Assembly (NCBI GenBank): GCA_963576725.1
Contig: OY755240.1
Location: 95,824,316 to 95,888,315, forward strand
Origin: Azorinus chamasolen
Taxonomy: Eukaryota > Mollusca > Bivalvia > Cardiida > Solecurtidae
Direction of reading: 5' to 3'
DNA length: 64,000 nucleotides
The notes beneath the pieces are model-generated. The model had not been told where the DNA came from and ran no database searches. It saw only the letters and a list, made by a program, of their open reading frames with translations. Position numbers and translations under genes: made by a program. Every line of letters begins with the position of its first letter. Position 1 is the stretch's first letter. Shown one piece after another: positions 20,876 to 32,422 of this stretch.

Positions 20876-22391
20876 ACTAGAGCTTGTTTTTAAGAACAAG
20901 AGGGCCAGAATGGCCCTGACATCGCTCACCAGGCAATCAGAGGAGAAGATGTTCAAAGTTTTCACTATATGTTTCTAGAGAAAACTAGCCACCCCTGGGG
21001 CGGGCCAATTTTGATCCAAGGGGCATAATTTATACAACTTTTGTAGAGGACCTGAACATGATGCTATGTGCCAAATATGAAAGCTGAGAACCTTCCAGTT
21101 TCTGAGGAAAATATTTTCAAATTTGACACTATATGTTTCTATTGCAAACTGGCTACCCCTGGGGTGGGGCCAATTTTGACCCCGGGGGCATAATTTATAT
21201 AACTCTTGTAGAGGACCTGAACATGATGTTATGTGTCAAATATGAAAGCTGAGAACCTTCCAGTTTCTGAGGAGAAGATTTTCAAAGTTGTCACTATATG
21301 TTTCTATTGAGACATGGCTACCCCTGGGGCGGGGCCAATTTTGATCCCTGGGGCATAATTTATATAACTTTTGTAGAGGACCTGAATATGATCCTATGTG
21401 CCAAATATGAAAGCTAAGAACCCTGTAGATTTAGAGGAGAAGATTTTCAAAGTTTTCACTATATGTTTCTATTGAAAACTGGCCACCCCTGGGGCGGGGT
21501 CAATTTTGACCCCAGGGGCATAATGTATATAACTTTTGTAGAGGACCTGAACATGATGCTATGTGCCAAATATGAAAGCTGAAAACCTTTCAGTTTCAGA
21601 GAAGAATATATTCAAAGTTTTACCATATATTTCTATTGAAAACTGGCTACCCCTGGGGCGGGACCAATTTTGACCCCAGGGGCATAATTTATATAACTTT
21701 TGTAGAGGACCTGAACATGATGCTATGTGCCAAATATGAAAGCTGAGAACCCTGTAGATTCAGAAGAAAAGATTTTCAAAATTGTCACTATATGTTTCTA
21801 TTCAAAACTGGCTACCCCTGGGACGGGGCCAATTTTGGCCCCAGGGGCATAATTTATATAACTTTTGTAGAGGACCTGAACATGATGCTATGTGCCAAAT
21901 ATGAAAGCTGAGAACCCTGTAGATTCAGAGGAGAAGATTTTCAAAGTTGTCACAATATGTTTCTATTCAAAACTGGCTACCCCTGGGGCGGGGCCAATTT
22001 TGACCCCAGGGGCATAATTTATATAACTTTTGTAGAGGACCTGAACATGATGCTATGTGCCAAATATGAAAGCTGAGAACCCTGTAGATTCAGAGGAGAA
22101 GATTTTCAAAGTTTTACTATATATTTCAATAGAAAACAAGGCACCCCTGGGGCGGGGCCAATTTTGACCCCAGGGGCAAAATTTATATAACTTTTGTAGA
22201 GGACCTAAAGATGATGCTATGTACCAAAGATGAAAGCTGAGAACCCTGTAGATTCAGAGGAGAAGATTTTTAAAGGTTCAAATTGTTGACGCCCGACGAC
22301 GGACGACGCACGACACACGACGCACGACGACGGACATCAAGCGATCACAAAAGCTCACCCTGAGCACAAAAGTGCTCTGGTGAGCTAAAAA
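20876..22391 (+). mobile_element. PRL-2, GCTCACC-type pearl-like element, ~165-bp core
   Basis: The left end is a small hairpin (AGGGCCAGAATGGCCCT) then CGCTCACC. The right end is CTCACCCTGAGC..GCTCTGGTGAGCTAAAA. ACCCCTGGGG starts at 20991, 21155, 21320, 21485, 21649, 21814, 21979 and 22143, a 163-165 bp period in eight units. A (GACGGAC)n-like tract at 22290-22335 precedes the right end. Non-coding. Confidence 0.85.
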
Positions 22392-22682
22392 CACACTCCT
22401 CCCACCTGCTCCTGTCTCAAAAATGATTGGATGTTTTCCATAGATTATTTTTGTGGAATTTTAGGATGTTTTATATCATTTGCTTTACAATGAAGTTATA
22501 TATGATAAGCTCTACAAAATTATAAAAATTATTAAAATTAATTTAAATGCAAAATTAAATAAGATATGTCATTCTTACAGATTAAGTCATTGATGAACTA
22601 GAATGAATGAATGGTGTTTTACGGCCCATCGACACTGATGGTCATATAGAGCCGAACAAATAATGTAAATAAAACTATAATG
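22392..22682. other. Spacer with possible SINE piece
   Basis: GAATGAATGGTGTTTTACGG near 22600 resembles a widespread molluscan repeat motif as I remember it. The rest is AT-rich and unassigned. Confidence 0.3.
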
Positions 22683-23731
22683 AACTAGAGTTTGTTTTTG
22701 AGAAAAACACATGTCTCCCCCCGGTACCCCGCCCCCGCACCCATAAGAGGAATGAACGTTGTAACCAAGAGATACATAGATACATATAGATTGGTTGTGC
22801 ATCACATACAGATTGGTTATCTGTAAACTTTTGTAGACATCCATAAACACTAGTTTTCCCTACAAATTTCATAATTGAAAAAAAATCCAAACTTCTGTCA
22901 AAATTGTTGCAGCCCATATTCCAATCCACATGACCATCCTCACATATAGCTGGTTCATATGTAAAAGTTTGAATGAAAACTCTTACATAGTATAGGAGGA
23001 GTTAGCTGCACAAGACTTTTTCGCTATTACTCTATATAAGGAAAACTCCAAAGGGTCATAACTTCTGTCAAAATTGTTGCAGCCAAAATTCCAAACCACA
23101 TGACCATCCTCACATATAGCTTGTTCATATGTAAAAGATTGAAGTAAATCCCTCAAATACACATATAGCTGGTTCATATGTAAAAGTTTGAAGTAAATCC
23201 CTCAAATAGTGTAGGAGTTAGCTGCACAAGATTTTTTCGCTATATATTCTATACCAGGAAAATCGCGTTGGCGCACAAGATTTTTTCGCTATAAGGAAAA
23301 ACTACAAAGGGCCATAACTTCTGTCAAAATTGTTGCAGCCGAAATTCCAAACCACATGACCATCCTCACATATAGCTTGTTCATATGTAAAAGATTGAAG
23401 TAAATCCCTCAAATACACATATAGCTGGTTCATATGTAAAAGTTTGAAGTAAATCCCTCAAATAGTGTAGGAGGAGTTAGCTGCACAAGATTTTTTCACT
23501 ATATATTCTATATAAGGAAAAAATAGAAAGGGCCATAACTTCTGTCAGGATTGTTGCAGCCAAAATTCCAAACCACATGACCATCCTCACATATAGCTGA
23601 TTCATATGTAAAAGTTTGAAGGAAATCCCTTAAATGGTGTAGGAGGAGTTAGCTGCACAGACAGACGGACAGACAGACTTTCTGCACAACATCAATATGT
23701 CTCCCTCCCCTAAAGGGGGGGAGACATAATT
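22683..23731 (+). mobile_element. PRL-3, GTCTCCC-type pearl-like element
   Basis: ATGTCTCCCCCC at 22711 pairs with GGGGGGGAGACAT at 23715-23728. The core has about four units with GTTGCAGCCNAAATTCCAAA and CATATAGCTGGTTCATATGT. The tract ACAGACAGACGGACAGACAG (23658) precedes the right end. Confidence 0.8.
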
Positions 23732-25282
23732 CAAAGAAAACAGGTATATCAATATAAATCTACAAACTTGAAATCCGCTAACACAAAATCTGAGGTTGAA
23801 ACAGAAAATAATGTTAACCAGGTTTAAATAAATACCCTTGATGATTGGACATGAAATCCAAAGTTGAAATTACTTAACTTGACCTGGACCATAATCCTGA
23901 CATGCCTTCCATAATAAGGGTGTTTACCGACATGACTTATACAATAAGGGTGTTTATCTAACTTGACAAAGAAAATAAACTCACAAATAATATTTTCAGC
24001 AAATTGGGTGAAGATCTGATGAAAACTATTGGAGTTAGGGAGTGGCAAGGCTAAAACAGGCATTTCTTATTATTTTCAAGGGGCATAATCCTGACATGCC
24101 TCAAGAAATTTAGCTGCTTATCAATATTTTATTCCTGTAAAGATTTTCATGAAGTTTGTACAAGGTCAAACAGAAAATCATTGAGGTTGAGAGTGGACAA
24201 TGCTAAAACAGCCAATTTTGAATAATTCAAGTGTCATAACTCGAAAGTGCCTAGTGTAATCTTGCTGGTTATTAAACTTGACCAAGATATTATGGCCAAT
24301 ACCAATTTTGTGAAGTTTGTTGGAGACTGGATGAGGACTTTTTGATTTGGAGAGCAGACTAAGCTAAATTCAATATGTGTTTGTGAAACACTATGCCCCG
24401 GCCAATCTGACGTTTGACCCTGAAGGATGATCTTGACCTTGACATGTCACCCCTCAAAATATGCAGCTTCATAAGATACACATACATGCCAAATATCAAG
24501 TCTCTATCTCTACTGGTTCAAAAGTTATGGTCAACATTAAAGTCAGTGATTTGACCTATATGCTTGACCTCCGACCTTGAAGGATGACGTTGACCTTGAT
24601 ATGTCACCCCTCAAAATGTGTTGCTTTATGAGATAAATATGCATGCCAAATATCAAGTCTCTATCTGTGCTGGCCCAAATATTATTACCAATGTTAAAGT
24701 TGCTGACATCTACAAACAAACAAACAAACAGACAGACAGGGCAAAAACAATATGCCCCCCAGATCTGATCAGGAAGGGGGGGGGGGGAGCATAAAAAAGC
24801 CCAGTTGAAGGCTGTTTCTCTGAAGTACCTGTTCAAATATTGCTACTTATTCAAAAAGGTTTGGTGAAGTTTCGTGAAGAAGACAAGGCTAAAAAGGCCA
24901 AATTTGGATACATCAATTCCCTGAAACAATTTTGCTGGATATTAAACTAATTATTGGCCTAGATATTATAGCCATAAATATTTTTCTAAGGTTTGGTGAA
25001 GATTGGATAAGACGTTTTTGACTTAGAGAGCGGACAAGGCTAAAAAGTCCTAATTTGGATAAATCATGGGCCATAACTCTGAAGTTCCTGAAACAATCTT
25101 GCTGGATATCAAACTTGGCCAAGTTATTATAGCCATAAACATTTTCATGAAGTTTCGCAAAAATTGACTGAGAACTTTTAGAATTAGAGAGCGGACAAGA
25201 TTTTGTGACAGACAGATGGATGGACAGACTGAAAGGAGTAAATTGATATGTCTCCCACACCACTACGTGGTGGGAGACATAA
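23732..25282 (+). mobile_element. PRL-4, GTCTCCC-ended element split by PRL-5
   Basis: Core units repeat GAGAGCGGACAAGGCTAAAA and CTTGCTGGATATNAAACTT. The right end ATGTCTCCCACACCACTACG forms a hairpin with CGTGGTGGGAGACAT. The left end is unclear. PRL-5 interrupts one unit after AAGCTAAA. Confidence 0.65.
24370..24797 (+). mobile_element. PRL-5, ATGCCCC-type element nested in PRL-4
   Basis: TGTGTTTGTGAAACACTATG forms the left hairpin, followed by CCCC. The right end is GGGGGGGAGCATAAAAAA. Two core units (GACCTTGA..CCTTGACATGTCACCCCTC) and an (ACAAACA)n tract are present. Confidence 0.75.
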
Positions 25283-25283
25283 T

Positions 25284-25690
25284 AATACTAAGCATAGGAA
25301 ATGTATGTGACTGTTGCAATATTAAAGTGATCTACAGTACCACAAAGTACAGTTCAGGGCAATAGGATGAATAATAGCATAGGACATGTAGGTACATATG
25401 TATCTGTGCCACTATGCAAAATGGTGTTTTGTAGAACCACAAAGTACAGCTCAGGGCAATAGGATAAATAATAGCATAGGACATGTAGGTACATATGTAT
25501 CTGTGCCACTATGCAAAATGGTGTTTTGTAGAACCACAAGGTACAGCTCAGGGCAATAGGATAAATAATAGCATAGCAATTTTGTATGTGACGGATAATA
25601 GCATAGCAATGTAGTATGTGACGGTTATAAAGTGGTGACCTGTAGTAACATAAACTATATCACAAGGTAATAGCATAAACAAGTAATGGG
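25284..25690 (+). repeat. Right part of the 97-bp tandem array
   Basis: ACATGTAGGTACATATGTAT recurs 97 bp apart (25384, 25481). The unit shares GTACAGCTCAGGGCAATAGG with the left part, so several PRL elements sit inside one array. Confidence 0.85.
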
Positions 25691-26384
25691 CGTATTGAAA
25701 GAAATGCCATAGTCCCATACTGGCCGAATTTTGATTGCAACTGCTGCAATTCCATGACAAATCAATGAAGCGTAACAAAATACAAACATGATCTGTAACT
25801 AATTATAGTAAAGCTACTAATCACAAAATAAAGCTACATATCACAAAATAAAGCTACATATCACAAATATAACATCAATATCTGCTAGGGTTTAGAAAAC
25901 AAGTCCGGAAAAACAAAGTGTGACTGACTGACTGACTGAGACAGATAGACTGACAGATGGACGGACAGAGTGCAAACCTATAGTCCTCTTTGGCATATGG
26001 CAATAGATATTATTCACATCATTGATGATATAGGTATAGAATACTTGATGAAAGATACATCCACGACACTGTATGTCCTTGATTATCCTGGCTTCTCATT
26101 CTACATTCAATTGTGTATCAATCACAAAATAAATCAAATTAGCCAAATAACCTGACAGACGTGACAATAACAATGACCTGATCAAGCCATATAATTCCCA
26201 ACATCCAATAAAATGAAGTTCATTAGAGCTTTTGGATGCCTAATAAATATGCTAAAATTAAGTTGGAACACGATCGAGCCTTAGAGTCTTGACTTTTGCC
26301 TGATTATTGTATATTAGCCTCTCTGTAAGAAATTAAGGGTCCATTGGGTGTAAAAATAACAACTGAATCAAGGCCATCTACCAA
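25691..26384. other. Spacer with short tandem words
   Basis: ATCACAAAATAAAGCTACAT is repeated at 25820-25865. A (GACT)n/(GACA)n tract at 25922-25970 looks like another pearl-type tail. The following frame (25970-26155) has no domain. Confidence 0.5.
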
Positions 26385-26394
26385 AGCAGAGACA

Positions 26395-26898
26395 CTATAC
26401 TACTCTATTAGTGTTACTTCTTTTACTACTTCTACTACTACTACTAGTGTTGCTTCTATTGCTACTTAAACTACTAATACAACTACTACTATTAGTACTT
26501 CTATTACTAACTACATGTACCTCTCTTAGTCTTATTTCTACTACTACTACTTCTATTGCTACTTCTATTACTATTACTACTTATTAATACTTCTATTACT
26601 ATTACTACTTATTAATACTTCTATTACTTACTACTACTACTATTTGTGCTATTTCTACTACTACTACTAGCAGTGTTATTTCTATTACTATTACTACTAC
26701 TAGTGCTTGTTCTTAAATGTATTACTACTACCATTAGAACTATTACTACTACTACTACTATTAGTACTACTTCTATTACAACTAGTACTACTTCTATTAC
26801 AACTAGTGCTATTTCTACTACTATAAGTACTACTTCTATTACAACTAGTGCTACTACTACTACAACTAGTGCTACTTCTACTACTATTAGTACTACTT
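26395..26898 (+). repeat. Degenerate (ACT)n / 21-bp minisatellite, left block
   Basis: Built of ACTTCTACTACTATTAGT and TATTACAACTAGTGCT words. It becomes regular towards the SINE. Confidence 0.9.
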
Positions 26899-27200
26899 GT
26901 AGGTGGCAGTGGTCTAGTGGTAACGCGCTTGACTATCAGTCCGGAGGTCCGGGGTTCAAATCCTGGTCCCACCCGGAAATTTCAGAGACGCTTTTCCGTG
27001 TCTCCCACCTGCACATACTCTCCACCCAGGGGTTAAAATGGGTACCCGTGAGGGTCACTCGCCGGTACTGCGGCTGCATGATTGCGCCATATGTTAGCAG
27101 TGCTCAATATTGTAGGCCAATGACTCAATGACCAGGGGAGTAAATGTACAGTCGGCTGAGCGGTCATTCGGACTGAAAGTAGACTATAACTAGGTACTTT
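26899..27200 (+). mobile_element. tRNA-derived SINE inside the minisatellite
   Basis: The head (26903-26977) has an A box TGGTCTAGTGGTAACG and B box GGGTTCAAATCC. It folds as a rough cloverleaf: acceptor GGTGGCA with TCCCACC, T stem CCGGG with CCTGG, anticodon loop CTATCAG. The body follows (CGCTTTTCCGTGTCTCCCAC, GGGGTTAAAATGGGTACCCG), ending near TACTTTACTTTTTACTT. The A/B boxes serve as an internal RNA polymerase III promoter in SINEs. A functional tRNA is unlikely, because the D stem is weak. Confidence 0.75.
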
Positions 27201-27204
27201 ACTT

Positions 27205-27632
27205 TTTACTTCTACTACTATTAGTACTACTTCTACTACTATTAGTACTACTTCTATTACTATTAGTACTACTTCTACTACTATTAGTGCTACTTCTACT
27301 ACTATTAGTGCTACTACTACTACTATTAGTACTACTTCTATTACAACTAGTGCTACTTCTACTACTATTAGTACTACTTCTACTACTATTAGTGCTACTT
27401 CTACTACTATTAGTGCTACTTCTACTACTATTAGTACTACTTCTATTACAACTAGTGCTACTTCTAGTACTATTAGTGCTACTTCTACTACTATTAGTAC
27501 TACTTCTATTACAACTAGTGCTACTTCTACTACTATTAGTGCTACTTCTACTACTAATAGTGCTACTTCTACTACTATTAGTACTACTTCTATTACAACT
27601 AGTGCTACTTCTACTACTATTACCACTATGTA
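27205..27632 (+). repeat. 21-bp minisatellite, right block
   Basis: About 20 units of ACTTCTACTACTATTAGTGC alternate with ACTTCTATTACAACTAGTGC. The 21-bp period explains long leucine- or valine-rich frames on both strands. Confidence 0.95.
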
Positions 27633-27636
27633 ACCA

Positions 27637-27718
27637 CTAATCCTATATGAGCCGTCTGATCTGGGTCTACTCTGTTTGCAAATGCCTTAAAAGGCGTTTA
27701 TATGAGGGAAAGGCTTAA
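27637..27718 (+). repeat. TM-A right-end fragment
   Basis: GAGCCGTCTGATCTGGGTCT, hairpin end, and TGAGGGAAAGGCTTAA. Confidence 0.8.
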
Positions 27719-28034
27719 CTCAGGATCTCTTCTTAATCCAATTATTTAATATTGTGATCATATTTATTGAAACAGAGTCAAAACGATACCAAAATTCAAA
27801 AACAAAAACTCAAAGCAAATGACAAATGTTACTGACAAAAACGTGGCAGTGAAATAGTTACACACCTTAGTAAATTAGTTTTCAAGGGTTTCTCATCATT
27901 CCGTGTCAATTTCCGTGCCAATTTTAAAATATGTATCAAAGGTTCATTAGTTTAAACAAAGTGATTACAATGTTCATTTTTTGTCATTTGATGTTTATTG
28001 AGTTTCATTTCCTAGAAGAATTACATTAGATTTT
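27719..28034. other. Unique spacer
   Basis: No feature recognised. Confidence 0.4.
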
Positions 28035-28036
28035 GC

Positions 28037-28359
28037 CATAACCCATTTCCACAAATAAATGCCTTTTCATGCCTTTGCAAACAGAGTAGACCCTGATCAG
28101 ATGGCTCCTGTTGGAGCCATTTAATCAGGGTCTGCTCTGTTTGCTAATGAAATTACGATAAATCTGATTCTATAGTTTCTACCAATACCAAACCGAGGGA
28201 TTGGTGCAAAACTATTCTAACTCCTTCACAAAGTGAAGGAGTTAGAATAGTTTTGCACCAAGCCCTCGAAACATTCCATTGTATATATATATGCATTTAT
28301 AAAAATGCAGCTAATGAATATTCATGATGTCATTATTTTTCTTACATGAATATTAAAAA
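28037..28359 (-). mobile_element. TM-C MITE, split by a 75-bp hairpin
   Basis: Left part TAACCCATTTCCACAAATAA with hairpin 28076-28145. Right part has ATTCATGATGTCATTATTTT. The insert lies after CCAATACCAAAC. Confidence 0.75.
28194..28268. mobile_element. 75-bp nearly perfect hairpin
   Basis: Two 36-base arms (CGAGGGATTGGTGCAAAACT..) pair around AAA with one mismatch. It sits as an insertion within TM-C and could be the minimal form of a foldback element. Confidence 0.85.
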
Positions 28360-28363
28360 GGAA

Positions 28364-28425
28364 CCATCTGATCTGGGTCTACTCTGTTTGCAAAGACATG
28401 AAAAGGCATTTGTATGAGGGAATTT
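28364..28425 (+). repeat. TM-A/TM-C right-end fragment
   Basis: CCATCTGATCTGGGTCTACT to TATGAGGGAATTTTG. Confidence 0.7.
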
Positions 28426-28507
28426 TGAGTTAGATAAGGTCATCAGTATGCGCTACTATATCAGTTTCATTTAAAGTTATCAAAAATGGTTCCCAATTTT
28501 GCAAGTG

Positions 28508-28560
28508 GTTTAACTCTTTACACAATGGATATTCATGCAAGAAATAATTATATATACTTG
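28508..28560 (+). repeat. TM-C left-end fragment
   Basis: TTTAACTCTTTACACAATGG and ATGCAAGAAATAAT. Confidence 0.5.
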
Positions 28561-28594
28561 CATTAATGACAACTAAATACACAATATCCATATA

Positions 28595-28798
28595 CAGTAA
28601 AACCTCTCTATAACGGCCACTAAATTGTGTTTACTGGTTGGTATTTAGGGCAGGTGGCTGCTTAAAGCAAGGTGAAAGCAAAACAGAACGCTCCTATAGG
28701 AGCGTTCTGTTTTACTTTCACCTTGCTTTAAGCAGCCACCTGCCTTTAACACAAAATGCTTGGTGTAATTTAGTGGCCGTTATAGAGAGGTTTTACTG
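28595..28798. mobile_element. PG-D MITE with intact TA duplication
   Basis: Flanked by TA at 28593-28594 and 28799-28800. The central stem is almost perfect around CTCCTATAGGAG. Confidence 0.9.
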
Positions 28799-28852
28799 TA
28801 TCATATAACTCTTAAAAAAATGATTATAGATCGATAGAATTAATGTTGGTCT

Positions 28853-29087
28853 TTAACCCTTTTCTCCATAAATACACCTTTTGCAAACAGAGTAGACCCA
28901 GATCAGACTACTCCTATAGGAGCCGTCTGATCAGGGTTTGCTTTTGACATGATATAGATCTGATTCCACAAGTTTGTTAAAGCATACAATTTCTTTGAAA
29001 AGTTCACATGATAAAAATTCAGCTATTAAATATTCATGATATCATTATATTTCTTACATGAATATTGAACAGGGAAAGGAGGGTTAA
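28853..29087 (-). mobile_element. TM-C MITE
   Basis: Both TTAA present. The right hairpin arm (28883-28942) has a deletion. Confidence 0.85.
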
Positions 29088-29319
29088 TGCAATAGAAAGT
29101 TTGAGTCACTGTTTGCATAGCTTCCATGGCACTTTTCCACTCCTGGCAAGGATTTCATTTTTTTTGTTTTTTTTATATTGTAACTTCCCGCACAAGAGTG
29201 ACATATTGGCATCAAATATTTACCAGTAATCACTACTAAAAGTAGATCTAATGGACCTGTGAACATATATTTGTATGCATTGTCAGTATAAACAGACTGT
29301 TATAGATAGATACTTTAAC

Positions 29320-30126
29320 TACCGTATTTCTCCTATCTATAGCGCCCTCCCTAATAGTCGCTCCCCCCCCCCCCCCCCCCCCCATAATATACGCTTGGGA
29401 AGGCCATCGGGGGTCAACTTACCCAACCCACCTCAGCTTACCTCAAAGTAAAAAAGTTGGTGAAGAAAAAATTCTCAATGCATCATCACCAGTAATAATT
29501 AGGGAAAGCATGTTACACTGAAACTACTTAATACTGTTGTTGCATAGGTTATTTTGTTTCTCATCGACTTGCTATGATGATGCGAGAAGTGCTCAGGTAT
29601 CTGATTATTCGGTGCTGTGGTTTTCATTTAACACCTACTCACCTACGTATCGATGATTCTGTCTTTCACTTGCCTAACGGATTAAACCAATCAAGCGGTA
29701 AAGCGGAATGGTCTTTGAACATTTCCTTTCGTAAGTTATGTACACATCCGTAACTTCCATTGATAATTTTACTGTAGAGCAGTCTAGTGGAAGTTGCAGT
29801 CTCGCGGAAGTTGAGCCTCGAAAGGTAAACATGATTCTTACTTTCGCTTTAAAAGTCATAAATCTACCAAAGATTAAGTTTGAAATGAATGGGTGTATGA
29901 TTTCGGTCCGACAAATGAACCAAGTAGGATGTCTACAGGTTATTTCAAGTCTTATATCGGCGCAAATATGATTAAATTTCTGAGTATGTAATGTATCATT
30001 CTTTAGCCTATACAGTCTCTACCGTGACAGACATAGTAAAAACTCCGATTTTTGGGGTATGAAATAAGAGTGCCCTCTCTTCGTTTTGCATGGTGCCCTG
30101 GCGCTTCTATTAGAGGAAATACGGTA
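29320..30126. mobile_element. 807-bp element with ACCGTATTTC TIRs
   Basis: The left end TACCGTATTTCTCCTA..TAGCGCCC is matched inverted at the right (GGCGCTTCTATTAGAGGAAA then TACGGTA). A C-homopolymer (29364-29383) follows the left TIR. The interior 29540-29970 is CpG-rich and has a 77-codon frame (29738-29971) with no known domain; CTCGAAAGGTAAAC at 29816 resembles a splice donor. Superfamily uncertain. Confidence 0.65.
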
Positions 30127-30339
30127 TATGAGGTCAAGTTACACGTAAATGACGTCAAATGTTTAAAATTAATATTTACTTATCATTTTAAAGTATCATA
30201 ATGAATGATCAATACATATATAAAATCAAATGGACTATAAGTATTCAGTGGAATAAAAGTTTGTTTGGAGGCATTTTTACCATTTTTGCTAACTGTAAAA
30301 ACGCAAACTATTATTCACCTATGGTGTGTAAAAATTATA

Positions 30340-30470
30340 AGGGATGTATATGTATTGTGTGTATACAAGGAATGTACACATCAATGGTGTATAAAAGGAA
30401 TATACACATACATGATGTGTGTATAAGGAATGTACACATAAATGGTCTGTGAATAAGGAATGTAGTCACA
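30340..30470 (+). repeat. ~35-bp tandem repeat, about three units
   Basis: GGAATGTACACATCAATGG-type units recur with variable spacing. Confidence 0.6.
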
Positions 30471-30500
30471 TCCAGCTATATGTTATTTATAAACAAATGT

Positions 30501-31636
30501 ATGGAAGGCCGGTGCGCCATGCTAAATGCTAAATGCGATTTGCAATATGCAAAATACGAAATGCTTAATGACAAATGCTAAATGACAAATGCCAATTGCT
30601 ATTTGGAGACTTCTAAATACTAATTGCTAATCACATTGTACTGGATGGTTGAACTGGATAACTCAATTTGGAATGCGAGATATGTACCTTTTTCAATAGA
30701 GGGTTAATACACGTTTTTTCGGGCAATAACATCTGCAGTGTCCCGAGGGACTGTTGTTGGCCCGAGCCCGAAGGGCGAGGGCAACAACATTCCCGAGGGA
30801 CACTGCAGATGTTATTGCCCGAAAACAAACGTGTATTAACGCTATTCTTGCATAAAACCAATTTTCTGCTCTCCTGCATCAATTTAATTCTTCAAAATAC
30901 AAGCAAAACAACGGCAGCAAAACTATACACTTCTTTGACACTTCGTCGATTTATGCTGTTTCCGGGCCACTGTTTTCTTTTCGACGTCAATTCATGATTG
31001 TATCAAATACCGTTTACACGGAATTTCATTCAATATGTCTATCACTAAAAACAGTTCATTGTCGGTGCTCCTGGAAATACTCACACCCCGGCATTCACCT
31101 AGCTTAGGCCAAAACGCTGTAACATTCGCGTCCATTGTTTACCTTAGGCCCGTAATAGGTATAATTAAAACCGGTCAACAACAGCGCGTGAGCACGAGAA
31201 TCGCCTTGTTAATACATGGTCTAGTGGGACTACAACAGCATGTTTTATGCAAGAATTATACATACAGTACTATATATTTTTCTTCTTCATGCGTCGAAAT
31301 AACATAAACTGATATCATAATCTCTGTGATCCTCTCGCCATGCAAAATGCGAAATGAAAAATGCTAAACGCAAAATGCGTTTTGCTAAATGCGATTTGCT
31401 AAATGTAATTTGTTTAATGCCACATGATTGAAATCACCAAAATATCACGTTTAACACAAGACAGTGCTTTGATTTACATAAGGTGGGATAAGGATAGGTA
31501 TACTTGGAGACAAACATTTGTTTGCATTAGTTTGAAGATTGGGTTTTAATTAGATTCTATGTTTTTCCTAAAGCACAGGTATTTCGAATGTCGCATTTAG
31601 CATTTAGCATTTTAGCATGACGCACTGGCCTTCCAT
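30501..31636. mobile_element. 1136-bp hAT-like non-autonomous element, 8-bp TSD
   Basis: ACAAATGT occurs at 30493-30500 and 31637-31644, directly outside the inverted ends ATGGAAGGCCGGTGCG and CGCACTGGCCTTCCAT. The subterminal zones repeat the word (A)AATGCTAAATGCNAAATGC on both sides. An 8-bp duplication is the hAT hallmark. The interior has a large palindrome and a CpG-rich block with frame 31035-31307 of unknown nature. No transposase is visible. Confidence 0.8.
30703..30840. repeat. 138-bp palindrome (possible cruciform)
   Basis: Arms GTTAATACACGTTTTTTCGG..CCCGAGGGA pair with the complement at 30791-30840. An inner stem TGTTGTTGGCCC is paired with a GGGCAACAACA-type arm. The arms begin and end with GTTAATACACG/CGTGTATTAAC, so it may itself be an inserted foldback element. 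Confidence 0.85.
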
Positions 31637-31644
31637 ACAAATGT

Positions 31645-32050
31645 ACACTTGTAATTCAGTGGTGGAAGGAACGACCATGGCAGATATGTCTGTTTATTTC
31701 TTAACCATCTTTTTCGGCACTTACTAGTGCTTTCAACTGGGTAACATTTTTTTTATTTATCATAAACAAATGTAGTAAAAAGTGTGTAAGTGTGGGGTTG
31801 TAGATAAGAGTCATATCTATAGGAAGTCTTAGTAAAATATTTTTTATATTTCTCTGCCAAATACTATAATCTTGCTGGAAATAGAATCATCTCTGAGAGA
31901 CGTCTATCATTCCAGGCGCGCAGCTAGCTATACGCACTTACGCATGTGCATAACTTCAATCTGAAAAGTGAAAACATTATTGTGACCAAAACGGAACAAA
32001 ACTTGAAGGCTAAGGGGGTAGACTTTGATAAATGTTTTGTCTTGCAATGT
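31645..32050. other. Unique spacer
   Basis: No feature recognised. Confidence 0.4.
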
Positions 32051-32054
32051 AAGC

Positions 32055-32185
32055 TTTAAAACATTCCCTTATATAATTGATGCCTTTTGATGCCTCTGTA
32101 AAAGTGTCCTTTTGAAAACATTGTGATAAATAGAGCATTTATTCATCACAATGGTTTCAAAACTACACAATTCTAAAATTTTACC
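32055..32185 (-). repeat. TM-B fragment with collapsed palindrome
   Basis: GTGATAAATAGAGCATTTAT goes directly to CATCACAATGG, so most of the right arm is lost. Confidence 0.75.
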
Positions 32186-32422
32186 GGGGAGCATGCTTCC
32201 GGACACCTATAGCCACGTTACGTACAATGATTTTAGTTTCAGCTACGCTCCTGAATTCTAATGAGTAGCAGCAAGACAGGGTTTGGCCGAGGAATCAGAC
32301 ATTTTGATAGAACAGTATCAATCAATCAATCATGGATATTTATATAGCACAACACTTTATGCAGTCATATTCTGTTGCACCTAATTTACAAGGTCAGACA
32401 ATGTCAAAGTCAGTTTCCACAG

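Noticed and set aside
26903..26977. Functional tRNA gene
   Set aside because: The D stem is weak, the anticodon is unusual and a SINE body follows; treated as a SINE head.
27033..27640. Frames of 197 codons (minus) and 117 codons (plus), valine- or leucine-rich, resembling membrane proteins
   Set aside because: They are translations of the 21-bp minisatellite, whose period is a multiple of three.
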